From the IMG/VR virus record IMGVR_UViG_3300031576_000018, positions 26,840-90,839 of that record: DNA of 64,000 nt. The stretch is one strand, 5' to 3'. The notes below the pieces were generated by a model that searched no databases, was not told the DNA's origin, and saw nothing but the letters and a program-made list of their open reading frames with translations. This stretch comes from a virus. Below are positions 18,256 to 27,478 of this stretch, one piece after another; the first letter of the stretch is position 1; each line of letters starts with the position of its first letter. Both the position numbers and the translations under genes were made by a program.

Positions 18256-20208
18256 GTGGTAGCACATCAAGTTAAATCTGGGCTAGTTTCTTCGAGGCTG
18301 TGGGATCATATTTGCAACTCTATAGACGCTACCCGTAGTGGTTTGGCTACCGGTTGGGCTATTTGGAGAGACTGCCGGAATCCTAATCGATTAACAATAA
18401 ATGAGAGTAGCCCCAATGCACCGCAGGTTGGTAAAGAACCTGTAGGCTTTAGACCAATAGCCAGAAGAACCAAACAAATCAGCTACACCAATATCTTTAC
18501 AACGACAAATCCTGTTCCAATTGTTTGTGGTTTCCATAAGACTAATATCTTTCCAGGCATTTATAAATTACTTTATAAAAGAGGGAATAATATTTATGTT
18601 TCTGAATCGGATGAAGGTTGCTTTTATAGGAATGAAGTCGTTACTTTAGACCCTCTGTTGGGAAATAGCTATTCAGGGATGAGTTTAATTCCCTCTAAAT
18701 ACCTTGATGGTTTCTATGAAATGTACACAGGGTACGTCATTAAAAATGGTGTAATGACCGAAGTGGGTTCTAACTATTTATCCACTTTTGCTTTCTTTAA
18801 CACAGATCCATTAGCAGAGCCTGTCCCTATGGATTCTACTTTATGCACTTATAAGTTTGTAGTCAATGAATTTACCGTGTTTTACGTAAATAGTGGCTAC
18901 GGCGCTGTGTTCTTCAGAACAGCCACAGGAGATGGAGCCGGACAGGGAGCACTTGCTATTTTTATGGACTTAACCGATTTAAATTCGCCCAGCGCACCTG
19001 TCTTGACAGTAGCACAAGCCGGTGGAGATATTAATAAACTGTTGGGTATTTCTGGGATATTTTTTAACGGAGGTGCTTATGAAGTTTTAGTTAACGTAGT
19101 ACTTTTGACTGGGGAGAGGATGGTAATTAAGTTCACAACCCCTAATCCTAAAACGCCTGGTTCTTACACCAGGGTAGCCGATGATATAGGTGTAGGATAC
19201 TTTCCCAATAAGGTTTATCAGACCTATTTACAAACAACGGCTTCATCTTCGTTTAATAACTTCAGTCACACGATAACCAATCAATTTTATGCCAACTCAA
19301 CTTGGGATGGAACGCCTAGTATTCCTACCGAAGGTAGGGTATTTATACAAAATCTACAAGACCATACCCGTGTAAATGGTTTACCTGATTACTCGTTTAA
19401 TCAATATGAATATGTTGTTTTTAAATCCACAGCGTCTATTCCACAGCACTTAGTCTTACTGTATCCCAACACAACTAATTCAGATGCCAGTATAAACTCG
19501 CTGAAACCTATCTTTATGAGAATGGCTAAAGACTGGGTACTAGGTACAACACTCAACGGAAAGAATGATACCCCCGACAGGTTTTTCTTTGACCCAGTAA
19601 TACCCAGTGATATTATGCCTCTGGCAGATGAGGGGTGGTTCCCTGCGATAGAGACTAATCCTGGAGGAACAATTGACGCGTCAAAAGTATGGCTTCGCAC
19701 AACATCTTCAACAGTCTTTATAGGTACACAAACGGCGATAACTAATAAACGACAATGGCTCCTATTTTCAGATACGGGAGGAACCGTTCCTGTCCAGTTT
19801 TCTATTATAATGGGTAAAGGAAGCGATAAAGGAGGAGGTTGCTGTTTTCTCAACAACGCCAACTTTACCCCATTTCCTTTTCGCTTTGGTTTAGAAGAGT
19901 TCTACTATTTAGGAGGAACCGCTTCTTATGCCTTGTGTGTAGAAGGAGTCAATACCGTGACACAACAGGAGCACGCTTTTGATTTAAGAGTATTTATGAA
20001 TACGGGAGGTTTTTCTGGTGTACCTCACTTGAGTACTATTTTCTCAGCAGGAAAAATACCAGACTGTTTCTCTCTGCCAGTCAATATTAATATGTTTGGG
20101 GATTTAAAAACAATTTTGGGTAATGAGTATTTAGAATTTTTACCCTCTACCTCTGCAAGTCCCTTCGATGGTATTGTAGAACCTTTTCTTTTAGTGCGGT
20201 GGGCGTAA
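18256..20208 (+). CDS. large fibre-array protein (4), tandem paralogue
   Basis: A 650-residue protein starting with GTG immediately after the previous stop. Start (NSIDATRSGLATGWAIWRDC) and end (FLLVRWA) match its neighbour, and both share LVLLYP and PIFMR stretches in the last third. The middles have diverged strongly. This is a tandem duplication followed by divergence, a common origin of alternative receptor-binding proteins. Confidence 0.65.
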   Translation: MVAHQVKSGLVSSRLWDHICNSIDATRSGLATGWAIWRDCRNPNRLTINESSPNAPQVGKEPVGFRPIARRTKQISYTNIFTTTNPVPIVCGFHKTNIFPGIYKLLYKRGNNIYVSESDEGCFYRNEVVTLDPLLGNSYSGMSLIPSKYLDGFYEMYTGYVIKNGVMTEVGSNYLSTFAFFNTDPLAEPVPMDSTLCTYKFVVNEFTVFYVNSGYGAVFFRTATGDGAGQGALAIFMDLTDLNSPSAPVLTVAQAGGDINKLLGISGIFFNGGAYEVLVNVVLLTGERMVIKFTTPNPKTPGSYTRVADDIGVGYFPNKVYQTYLQTTASSSFNNFSHTITNQFYANSTWDGTPSIPTEGRVFIQNLQDHTRVNGLPDYSFNQYEYVVFKSTASIPQHLVLLYPNTTNSDASINSLKPIFMRMAKDWVLGTTLNGKNDTPDRFFFDPVIPSDIMPLADEGWFPAIETNPGGTIDASKVWLRTTSSTVFIGTQTAITNKRQWLLFSDTGGTVPVQFSIIMGKGSDKGGGCCFLNNANFTPFPFRFGLEEFYYLGGTASYALCVEGVNTVTQQEHAFDLRVFMNTGGFSGVPHLSTIFSAGKIPDCFSLPVNINMFGDLKTILGNEYLEFLPSTSASPFDGIVEPFLLVRWA

Positions 20209-21348
20209 GTGTTAATTCCTGCGTCCTTTACTGTAAACTACGCACCGGGAGCTACCCCTTATTTATTTACTGGGCAAAATGCTTACACGATTTTTGTAAC
20301 CAGTCTTGTTTCTACTGGTTGGACATACACACACGGAGCGGGTAGCTTATCAAACACCAGAATCTATCAAAAGACGATTAATGGTGTTTTAAAGTATCTG
20401 AGCATAGCGCTTAGCTTCAACACCGGTAGTTTCGCTTCTGTAGATACTTCGGTGGTTGGTTCTACCTGGTTTAGACCTCTGCTTTTTTGGAGACTGGGGG
20501 ATTCTTTTTCTGTCGTAGACGCTAACAACGGATTAGTATCTGCGCCTTTTTTAGCAGGAAACCTCGCTTTAAATTGTGTTAGAACTCAAAACAGCGCACC
20601 TGGTGTTTCCGTAGACCCTGATGATCCTGGAGTGGTTTTTATAAACAGATTCTTCCAGCCTACGCATACCGCCAAGTGGTTTTCTTTCCGTTCTTCTGAT
20701 TCGTATGCAATCGCCTACTGTATTTTTGACAGTCTTAACCAACCCATTTTTATGGATGGTATAATGTTCCATGGTATTAGCTCGTATAACCCCGTATACA
20801 ACGTGTTAAACGTAGCTTGTTTAAACCCACGAACGGGTAATAATTTATTGAGCATTGATACAACAAACGGACCGCAAACGCATCAAAATGTAATTTTTTC
20901 AAGCAAACCTCCTTTTCCAGGCGGAAACCTTTTTCTTGTGGGAAATACTGATATTGACTCTATTTTCTCTGCACCGGATATCTCAAAAAAGAATACGCTA
21001 GAAAGACCACCGAACACTGTGTTTAGGGCTTATCCAAGGATAGCTGCAACCCCTAGTCTAAATAGTCCAAAGGCTTGTAAGATTGTAGAGAACTACATGG
21101 TTATACAAGAACCAGACGCAGGTATCGCACGGCCCGGAGTTATTACTTTGAGCGATCATACTTTGTCAGGAGTTATAAACTATCTTCTTGTGTTTGGTCA
21201 TACTAACGGTATTGTCTCTGACTTTTCTTTAGCTTTATCTACGAGTCCTGCATTTGCAGACTTTTATAACAGCGCGTTTGGGGCTAGACTACCTATTACA
21301 GGTAGCCCTGTATACAACGTATCTTACATGATTGGACCCAGTATATAA
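20209..21348 (+). CDS. virion structural protein of the fibre array (5)
   Basis: A 379-residue protein with a GTG start directly after the previous stop. It begins with a short beta segment and TGQNAYTIFVTSLVSTGWTY, similar in outline to the N-terminal helix plus W pattern of other array members. No enzymatic motif. It overlaps the next ATG by one base. Confidence 0.6.
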   Translation: MLIPASFTVNYAPGATPYLFTGQNAYTIFVTSLVSTGWTYTHGAGSLSNTRIYQKTINGVLKYLSIALSFNTGSFASVDTSVVGSTWFRPLLFWRLGDSFSVVDANNGLVSAPFLAGNLALNCVRTQNSAPGVSVDPDDPGVVFINRFFQPTHTAKWFSFRSSDSYAIAYCIFDSLNQPIFMDGIMFHGISSYNPVYNVLNVACLNPRTGNNLLSIDTTNGPQTHQNVIFSSKPPFPGGNLFLVGNTDIDSIFSAPDISKKNTLERPPNTVFRAYPRIAATPSLNSPKACKIVENYMVIQEPDAGIARPGVITLSDHTLSGVINYLLVFGHTNGIVSDFSLALSTSPAFADFYNSAFGARLPITGSPVYNVSYMIGPSI

Positions 21349-22109
21349 TGGCAACATTTAGACACATAGGATTTTTCGCTAAAGATTTGCATTTTAAGCT
21401 ACTTCAAGTGCTAACAGGCATTCATTTTATTACAACGTCTAATACTTTAGTTAATGGGTTTGGAGAAACACTACACGAACCTATATCTGATTTGCAGCCG
21501 TTTAAGTTGAGGATAAGAAGTCAGGCTGGGCCGGCTGGTGGAATTAACCTCTCTATCGGTTTTGACGGGTCTACAGCGGTTGCCCAAAACTACCAAATTC
21601 TGCTAGCAGGAACGGGTTTAAATCTTTACGGATTCGTGGGTCTGAACGCTGACAATAAGATACTGTTCTGGTTTACACTTTTTAACCTCAATCAAGTTAT
21701 AGGCCCTTACACATTTGTCTTACAGAATGTTTATGAAAAGTTCTATGCCAGTGATTTAGGGCTAGTTATAATCAATAGCAACTTCCGTTCTAACGAGATA
21801 TGGGGAGATCCCGCAGGCGTACAATACCCAACCACAGCAGGAAATATGACTTTACTTAACAATGTCTCTAGTATTTCTGGGGTAGGTAATGTAGATGGTG
21901 TGGGTCAGCACGCCGCTTTTGTAGGTGTAATAAGTAGAGATGCGGCTTTATCCAATGCAGGCGCGAGAGGATTAACTCAGGATGATACTTTTTTCCTCTT
22001 TGGACAAAACACAGAGTTGGTTAACCTCAGTCAAATTCAAGTGGATGGACAACCCTGTTTAATTGTTCCTATCGCCGCAGGCAAACAAGCTGCAGTTTAT
22101 TTCCCTTAA
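21348..22109 (+). CDS. virion structural protein of the fibre array (6)
   Basis: A 253-residue beta-rich protein, last gene of the structural block. It has an N-terminal HFKLLQVLTGIHFI segment that recalls the GIHF/GVHFITDP stretch near the end of fibre-array protein 2. Function not recognised; structural by context. Confidence 0.55.
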   Translation: MATFRHIGFFAKDLHFKLLQVLTGIHFITTSNTLVNGFGETLHEPISDLQPFKLRIRSQAGPAGGINLSIGFDGSTAVAQNYQILLAGTGLNLYGFVGLNADNKILFWFTLFNLNQVIGPYTFVLQNVYEKFYASDLGLVIINSNFRSNEIWGDPAGVQYPTTAGNMTLLNNVSSISGVGNVDGVGQHAAFVGVISRDAALSNAGARGLTQDDTFFLFGQNTELVNLSQIQVDGQPCLIVPIAAGKQAAVYFP

Positions 22110-22140
22110 ATTAACTCAACTATTTTCTTGACACCTATTA

Positions 22141-22183
22141 ACCCATTTATTTTGTTTACAATTTAGTCTTTTTATGGTATAAT
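22141..22183 (+). promoter_or_regulatory. repeated early-type promoter A
   Basis: TTTACA at 22155-22160 and TATAAT at 22178-22183 with a 17-bp spacer; TGG before the -10 makes an extended -10. The upstream bases CATTTATTTTG are shared with four other copies at 23051, 28671, 48061 and 56068. A TTGACA at 22129 is not at a useful distance. It marks the switch from structural to early-type genes. Confidence 0.85.
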
Positions 22184-22216
22184 ATTAGCTGTTACCAACA
22201 AAGTATTAACCATTTT

Positions 22217-22246
22217 AAATAGTGTGGGAAATTTCCCACACTATTT
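22217..22246 (+). terminator. leader palindrome/terminator-like hairpin A
   Basis: A perfect 30-base palindrome (arm AAATAGTGTGGGAAA) placed between promoter A and its first gene and followed by only a short T stretch (TTTTAG). It may act as an attenuator in the leader or as a protein-binding site. Confidence 0.55.
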
Positions 22247-22264
22247 TAGTTAGAGGAGAAAGTT

Positions 22265-22477
22265 ATGCACGCACATTTATTTCTTACAAAGGTCTTTTTA
22301 TGTGTTCAGGATTTTTATACAGTTAACTCAATTCTGCCTACTTTTGGGTTGTCTGCCCATTATGAAGCTACTCGAACACTAACCCCAGACGGGGATATGT
22401 ACGTAATTAAACTAAGTAATAAAAGCCACTGGTTTACTCCAGAGGAGTTTAAGGTCTACTTTCAGGAGGTCAAATGA
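22265..22477 (+). CDS. small early protein, unknown
   Basis: A 70-residue protein with a strong ribosome site (AGAGGAGAAAG) directly after the leader hairpin of promoter A. Soluble, with SHWFTPEEFKVYF near the end. No family recognised. It overlaps the next gene by four bases. Confidence 0.6.
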   Translation: MHAHLFLTKVFLCVQDFYTVNSILPTFGLSAHYEATRTLTPDGDMYVIKLSNKSHWFTPEEFKVYFQEVK

Positions 22478-22755
22478 AAACAATTTCTTCAGAAGAGTGG
22501 GAAGAATCTTATGGGATTCATCTAGACGAGTGGGGTAATCCAAAACCTTACGAAACGTACGGGGATGACCTGCAGGTTGTATTGGAGAATAGGAACAAAG
22601 TTTGGACAATGCTAGAAACTGATAATGAAGAATCAGACGAGAATGGTTATGTAGACAATACTTTAGTTGTTAGTGGCTATCATTGGGTAAATCGTATTCA
22701 TCATTTCATAGGTACAAAAGATGTTCCAGCAGAAGATATACAAGTAGATTGGTAG
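22474..22755 (+). CDS. small acidic early protein, unknown
   Basis: A 93-residue, strongly acidic protein (many Asp and Glu) with an AGGAGG ribosome site inside the upstream gene. Highly acidic small phage proteins sometimes mimic DNA or bind host proteins, but nothing specific is recognisable here. Confidence 0.55.
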   Translation: MKTISSEEWEESYGIHLDEWGNPKPYETYGDDLQVVLENRNKVWTMLETDNEESDENGYVDNTLVVSGYHWVNRIHHFIGTKDVPAEDIQVDW

Positions 22756-22764
22756 AAAAAGATT

Positions 22765-22998
22765 ATGGAAGAAGAATTTCAAAGTTTAACAATAAGACAA
22801 TTTGCAGAGCAAGAAGACGTTGATTTAGATGAAACAATCTATAGGCTATGTACGCACGACTTTTTACTGGCTTTGGATCAAATGGAATTTTCAGAAAAGT
22901 TAAATAAAAAGGTATTGGGTAAGTTTAGTCCCAATTTAATCTCAGGTAAATTGCAATTCAAGACTTCATTAGATACCGAATGGTTTAAAGCTGTTTAA
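22765..22998 (+). CDS. small early protein, unknown
   Basis: A 77-residue protein, last of the three-gene operon after promoter A. The stretch IRQFAEQEDVDLDETIYRLC suggests a helical, possibly HTH-like, N-terminal half. No family recognised. Confidence 0.5.
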   Translation: MEEEFQSLTIRQFAEQEDVDLDETIYRLCTHDFLLALDQMEFSEKLNKKVLGKFSPNLISGKLQFKTSLDTEWFKAV

Positions 22999-23035
22999 GT
23001 TGAAGAAATAACCTAAGTGGTTAACTCAGCTAATC

Positions 23036-23079
23036 TATTCATTTATTTTGTTTACAATTATAGGTTTATATGGTATAAT
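23036..23079 (+). promoter_or_regulatory. repeated early-type promoter B
   Basis: TTTACA at 23051-23056, TATAAT at 23074-23079, 17-bp spacer, TGG extended -10. The upstream stretch TTAACTCAGCTAATCTA (23021-23037) and CATTTATTTTG are nearly identical to promoter E at 56068, giving more than 40 matching bases upstream. Confidence 0.88.
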
Positions 23080-23138
23080 ATAGACTATCTTTAGGATATT
23101 TTCCTTTAGATTTTTAGGCAATTTTTATTTTACGTTAG

Positions 23139-23174
23139 TTAGGTGTAGGGAGTTTTCCCACACCTAATTTTTTT
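23139..23174 (+). terminator. leader terminator B before the first gene
   Basis: Stem TTAGGTGT(A)GGGA with TCCCACACCTAA, one bulged A and loop GTTT, followed by seven T. It is a good intrinsic terminator yet lies between promoter B and its first gene, 24 bases before the ATG, so downstream expression would need read-through or antitermination. Confidence 0.8.
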
Positions 23175-23197
23175 ACTTTAATGGGAGAAAAGATAAT

Positions 23198-23428
23198 ATG
23201 AAAAATAACTTAAAAGCTATTTTTGCTCTAGGGCAAATGTTACAACACATTTCAAGCAGCGATACGCATAGGGCTGTGACAGAAAACAAACCAGCTTCAC
23301 ACACTTTTTATCCAGACGGAGTTCCTTTTATGTCCGAATTGTTACCACAAAAAAGAAAGCGTAAAAAGAAAGATAAACTAAGTAGGTCTGAGAGAAAGAA
23401 AAAAAAGACAAGTGGTCAGCTCAAATGA
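23198..23428 (+). CDS. small basic early protein
   Basis: A 76-residue protein with ribosome site GGGAG. The last 30 residues are almost all Lys and Arg (KRKRKKKDKLSRSERKKKK), which suggests nucleic-acid binding. First gene after leader terminator B. No family recognised. It overlaps the next gene by four bases. Confidence 0.6.
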   Translation: MKNNLKAIFALGQMLQHISSSDTHRAVTENKPASHTFYPDGVPFMSELLPQKRKRKKKDKLSRSERKKKKTSGQLK

Positions 23429-23655
23429 ATGAATTTGACGCAGCGTTAGATAACTTGGCAAAGACTGGAGATGTAACATATCTTCAGGAGTGTAGAGAAT
23501 GGCTTGCTAAAAAACAAAATAGCCTGGGGTGTAACCACGATGACTTAGAAGAGTTGGATAAACTTGTTAAGATGATTCGTTTTCTAGACGGAACAATTAA
23601 AGTATTTACGAACTTTTCTAATATGGGAAGAGCTGAATGTGGAAATCCAAGATAA
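23425..23655 (+). CDS. small helical protein, unknown
   Basis: A 76-residue helical protein coupled to the preceding gene (ATGA). No motif recognised. Confidence 0.5.
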   Translation: MNEFDAALDNLAKTGDVTYLQECREWLAKKQNSLGCNHDDLEELDKLVKMIRFLDGTIKVFTNFSNMGRAECGNPR

Positions 23656-23929
23656 CGACTTATATATCGCTATGACGAGAACGGAGATAAGTTCACATCT
23701 TGTCAAACTATCAGATGAGCTTAGTAAGCTAATATCGGAATTTGTTCTCCTTAAGGATGACCTAGAGGACGTTCTCCAACTAAACAAGACAAATCCGTTT
23801 AGTTTAATCGGTCAGAAAGTAGGTCATAATCTACAGCAAATAGACAATATGTTTAATACAGTTAAACGAGATATCAACCATCTTGGGGATAGACACCGGA
23901 GATGGTGGGAGGAAATAGAAAGTGTTTAA
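23639..23929 (+). CDS. small coiled-coil protein, unknown
   Basis: A 96-residue protein starting with GTG inside the preceding gene. It is helical with heptad-like leucines (SSHLVKLSDELSKLISEFVLL) and two basic patches near the end. It overlaps the helicase gene by eight bases, so the two are probably co-translated. Confidence 0.5.
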   Translation: MEIQDNDLYIAMTRTEISSHLVKLSDELSKLISEFVLLKDDLEDVLQLNKTNPFSLIGQKVGHNLQQIDNMFNTVKRDINHLGDRHRRWWEEIESV

Positions 23930-25811
23930 TGAACAACAGTTAGCAGCGATACAACACCGAGAAGGGCCTGCCATTGTTTTAGCTGCAGCAGGGTCTGGTA
24001 AGAGTACATTGATTGTAGGAAGAATAAAAGAGCTTATAGAGAGTGGAGTAAAGCCTGGGCGTATTCTCACCATTACCTTCTCCAAAGCCAGTGTAGAAGA
24101 CCTCAAGAAGAAGTGTGACAAGCTGAACTTAACGGGTGTGGAAATAAGAAGTTTCCACTCTCTGGGCTTTTGGATTGTTCGTACAGAGGTCGAACACTTA
24201 AGACTACTTCCACTATCTTTGCATTACAAGAAGGGAGTAAAAGTATTTACTGAAAATTCCCAAGGTTTCTTTATGCGAAAGTTTATCAAAGATAACGACT
24301 ACAAGGTAGACTTTGGTTCTGCCTTGGGTGTGATTGGAATGTTTAAACGGAATCTGATAACTGTAGAAGAAGTAGGAAGATACTTGGCGGAGCACTATTG
24401 GGAAAATGCCCCGATGTGGCTACACATTTACGAAGCCTACGAAGCATTTAAGCGTGAACAAAATTCCATTGATTTTGATGACATGATTTTCATAGCCGTT
24501 AAACTATTGGGGATTGAGGGGATTCGTAAAAAGTGGCAAACCTTCTTTGACTATATGATGGTGGATGAAGCACAAGATAACTCGTTAATGCAGTTTCAAC
24601 TCCCACAGGCTTTAGCAGGAGAAGAGAATAACATTATGATTGTAGGAGATGACTTCCAGGCTATCTATTCTTTTAACGGGAGTCGAGTAGAACAGTTTTT
24701 AAATTTTCCTAATCTTTCTCCTAAGACACAGGTTTACTTGTTGGAGAAGAACTACCGTTCTGGAGAACCTATTTTGGAGTTGGGCAACAAGTTAGTCCGA
24801 TACATGGATAACCCCTTTCAAAAGCAAGTGCAAGCTACCAGAAATGGACAGGGTGCGTCCATAAACTATCAGCAGTACATTGACTCAGAGGAAGAGGGTT
24901 TGGGGATTGTAGAACAAATTATGATGAGTAGCGAGGATACTCCGTATGAAGACATGTTGTGTCTTTACAGAACCCATGCCCAATCCAGGGCAATAGAAGA
25001 TGCCCTTATCCGTTCTAGAATACCTTATGTGATCGTTGGGGGAATATCCTTTTATCAGAGAAAAGAGGTAAAAGACGTTCTTTCTATGTTGATGATAGCC
25101 TACGACTCTAGAAAGTACGAAGATCATATAGCCAGAGTAGTTAATATTTCTTCAAATGATTTCCCTTATCCTACAAGAAGACTGGGAAAAGAATTTATAG
25201 CTGAAATGAAGGCTTACGCTAAAAAAGAAGGTGTGTCTTACGCAGAGGCGTTAAGTGGAATGAGACTAACTGATTTCCAACGTAAAGGGGTCAGAGATTT
25301 CTCCGCTTTCTTAGGTATGCTTCGCAAAGAAGAAACATTAGCCAAACAGATAGAAGTATTCTTAGATAAGGGATACCTGCGTTATGTTCGTAACGAGTTG
25401 GGTCTACAGGATGACGAAAGCTGTGACCGAATAGAGATGATTAACGAGCTAAAATACTTTGTCTCTCTCTACCCAGACCCAGAAGAATTGTTCAGCTATG
25501 TTGAGCAAATATGGGATGGTTCTCAATCTAAGGATGAGGGAGTACGACTGATGACTTTGCATAAGTCCAAAGGATTAGAAGCCCATACCGTGTTTTTACC
25601 TGGGTTAAATCAGGGAATCTTACCTCACAAGAACGCAGGAAGACTGCAAAAAGGGGAACCTTCTGGTTCTCTTGAAGAAGAGAGAAGATTGTGTTACGTT
25701 GGAGTAACCAGAGCAACGCATAAACTTTATATCAGCCGGTTTCGTTGTAAAGAGGAGAAAGTATTCGCGCCTTCCTACTTTCTTAAAGAAATGGGCTTAA
25801 TAGAATATTAA
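23922..25811 (+). CDS. UvrD/Rep/PcrA-type SF1A DNA helicase
   Basis: A 629-residue ATP-dependent 3'-5' DNA helicase by family. Motifs in order: Walker A AAAGSGKST (21-29); DEAQDNS (motif II); GDDFQAIYSFNGS (III); LEKNYRSG (IV); LMTLHKSKGLEAHTVFLPGL (V); EERRLCYVGVTRATH (VI). It is slightly shorter than host UvrD (about 720). GTG start after GGGAGG. Likely roles are replication-fork restart or recombination in support of the phage replisome. It ends the operon and is followed by a terminator. Confidence 0.93.
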   Translation: MFNEQQLAAIQHREGPAIVLAAAGSGKSTLIVGRIKELIESGVKPGRILTITFSKASVEDLKKKCDKLNLTGVEIRSFHSLGFWIVRTEVEHLRLLPLSLHYKKGVKVFTENSQGFFMRKFIKDNDYKVDFGSALGVIGMFKRNLITVEEVGRYLAEHYWENAPMWLHIYEAYEAFKREQNSIDFDDMIFIAVKLLGIEGIRKKWQTFFDYMMVDEAQDNSLMQFQLPQALAGEENNIMIVGDDFQAIYSFNGSRVEQFLNFPNLSPKTQVYLLEKNYRSGEPILELGNKLVRYMDNPFQKQVQATRNGQGASINYQQYIDSEEEGLGIVEQIMMSSEDTPYEDMLCLYRTHAQSRAIEDALIRSRIPYVIVGGISFYQRKEVKDVLSMLMIAYDSRKYEDHIARVVNISSNDFPYPTRRLGKEFIAEMKAYAKKEGVSYAEALSGMRLTDFQRKGVRDFSAFLGMLRKEETLAKQIEVFLDKGYLRYVRNELGLQDDESCDRIEMINELKYFVSLYPDPEELFSYVEQIWDGSQSKDEGVRLMTLHKSKGLEAHTVFLPGLNQGILPHKNAGRLQKGEPSGSLEEERRLCYVGVTRATHKLYISRFRCKEEKVFAPSYFLKEMGLIEY

Positions 25812-25855
25812 CTCACTCCATGAGCAGACTTTGCTTTCTCCCATTAAACAAGCAC

Positions 25856-25886
25856 AGATGGGGGTTACTCCCCCTCTATTTTTTTT
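25856..25886 (+). terminator. intrinsic terminator after the helicase
   Basis: Stem AGA(T)GGGGG with CCCCCTCT, loop TTACT, one bulged T, then a run of eight T. It ends 7 bases before the next ATG, so that gene either lies on read-through mRNA or has its own start signal. Confidence 0.85.
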
Positions 25887-25893
25887 ATAAACT

Positions 25894-27153
25894 ATGAGAA
25901 GACAACTAAAACTATATAGCTTTCATCCCCACATAATTTATGAACCTGTAGAAACCTTAATCGAGATTCTATCGGTTAATGGGTATGGGGTTAGAAAGAA
26001 TACCCAGAGTGTAAAGGTCAGAGACTTTGTAATTTCTTGGAAACCTGCTTTAAGCGTAGAGATGATTCAAACACAATTCCCCTACACCATCTACTACCCC
26101 TCTGGAGCTGTAGGAGAGGCCACAGAAACAGATATTTGCCAGTTGGTAGAGGAAATACAAGGAGTAGACTATAGTGTTAAACGTAAAGTCTCAGAAGGCA
26201 TTATCCAACATAACCAGGTAGAAGAGTTATTAAATGATACCAAAATGGTACTACTCCCAAAATGTGAAAACCTAAGAGTCTATATTAGCCGTAGAAAGAA
26301 AGTAAAATTTTATCAGGCCGGTAAACATGAAGTGCAATACTGTGACACAGCTATTACAATGGAGCCTGTTTCTGGGAGTGTAGACATTATCGATTGCTTT
26401 CCAGAGTTGAAAGAGGCACTAAGTAAACTGGACAACGATTTAAACTTTATTGTAGAAGGCTGGTTGTATCATCCTAATTACAATCCAAAGGCATTCCTAA
26501 AAACAATCGTTCAGAGAGAGGAAGGAGTCTTTTCTCGTAGAGGTCAGGATTCACCTAAGCTAGTTTTAAGTGACATTCACCTCTACGGAGTAGAAGATTA
26601 CTCTCAATTGAAGTTTAAAGCTAGGAGAGCTATCCTAGAGCATTTCTACAGCCTTCTCGATACAAAGTCAGTCTGGTTGGGAAAAGTTTTATATGAAAAG
26701 GATAAGAAGGATTACTTCAGTAGACACCTAGGTAAGGCATTTAAGTTTGTGTTTGTCGACACCAGAAGGACGCTAGCAGACCAACATATCTTACCTATCT
26801 TTAAATCCTATTGCCACTTCCATGCTGTAGTCTGTGAGGTCAAGTTTGGAGATAAGCCGTTGGCCCAGTCCATTACTTTTGGATTTTACGTGGAGAATAT
26901 GGACACAGTTATCGCGTATATGGAGTTGAAGCTGGATAATTTTTCTGGTATTGATAAACACAAACTCTTAATTAAAACAAATGCCTCCTTCTGGAAGAAC
27001 AGAGTTGTAAAATTAAGAGGCTATGTCACACCACAGTTTGAATTTATAAATATTAAAGTACTGAAGTATTGGGGGATTGAGTATATCAATGACTACAGAG
27101 TCTGTACAATCGAAAGATTTAAGAGAGAATCCGTGGAAGAACGAAGAGGTTAA
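25894..27153 (+). CDS. possible divergent ligase/nucleotidyltransferase-fold protein
   Basis: A 419-residue protein with no certain family. I see a pattern like the ATP-dependent ligase superfamily. LPKCENLRVYISRR (122-134) resembles motif I KxDGxR with Lys123, Glu125 and Arg128. FIVEGWLYH (186-194) resembles motif III. LVLSDIHLYG followed by KFKARRAIL (223-248) resembles motif IIIa and the RR element. A C-terminal NRVVKLRGYV...INIKVLKYWG stretch could be the OB domain. Motifs IV and V are not clear, and the usual D and G of motif I are E and N. It could be a divergent nucleic acid ligase, an inactive relative, or chance similarity. Confidence 0.4.
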   Translation: MRRQLKLYSFHPHIIYEPVETLIEILSVNGYGVRKNTQSVKVRDFVISWKPALSVEMIQTQFPYTIYYPSGAVGEATETDICQLVEEIQGVDYSVKRKVSEGIIQHNQVEELLNDTKMVLLPKCENLRVYISRRKKVKFYQAGKHEVQYCDTAITMEPVSGSVDIIDCFPELKEALSKLDNDLNFIVEGWLYHPNYNPKAFLKTIVQREEGVFSRRGQDSPKLVLSDIHLYGVEDYSQLKFKARRAILEHFYSLLDTKSVWLGKVLYEKDKKDYFSRHLGKAFKFVFVDTRRTLADQHILPIFKSYCHFHAVVCEVKFGDKPLAQSITFGFYVENMDTVIAYMELKLDNFSGIDKHKLLIKTNASFWKNRVVKLRGYVTPQFEFINIKVLKYWGIEYINDYRVCTIERFKRESVEERRG

Positions 27154-27478
27154 GACAGAACTCCAGTTTAAAATGTGGCTACAGAACTTTGAGCTTCAGG
27201 CTATCGCAGACGAACTAATTGAGGGGGTGTACAGGGGAAAATGGTGTACCTATATTGCAACAGACTCTAAAATTTACAGATTTAGACCTGTAAGAGGATT
27301 TGAAGGGCCAAAGGTTCGTTGGCGTATCGAAGTCTTTGTAAAACAACTAACTTTTGAAGTTAACGAAGAGCTTTCACAAGTACGAACAGTTGAGAAGGAT
27401 AAACTCATTGCCAATTTTCAAGTCTACGGAAAACACCAAGGATTAAAAACAGCTATAGAGGAGATATTCAAATGTTAA
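27089..27478 (+). CDS. unknown protein
   Basis: A 129-residue soluble protein. I prefer ATG 27089, which overlaps the end of the ligase-like gene; an in-frame TTG at 27077 is possible. WCTYIATDSKIYRFRPV suggests beta strands. No motif recognised. Confidence 0.5.
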   Translation: MTTESVQSKDLRENPWKNEEVKTELQFKMWLQNFELQAIADELIEGVYRGKWCTYIATDSKIYRFRPVRGFEGPKVRWRIEVFVKQLTFEVNEELSQVRTVEKDKLIANFQVYGKHQGLKTAIEEIFKC

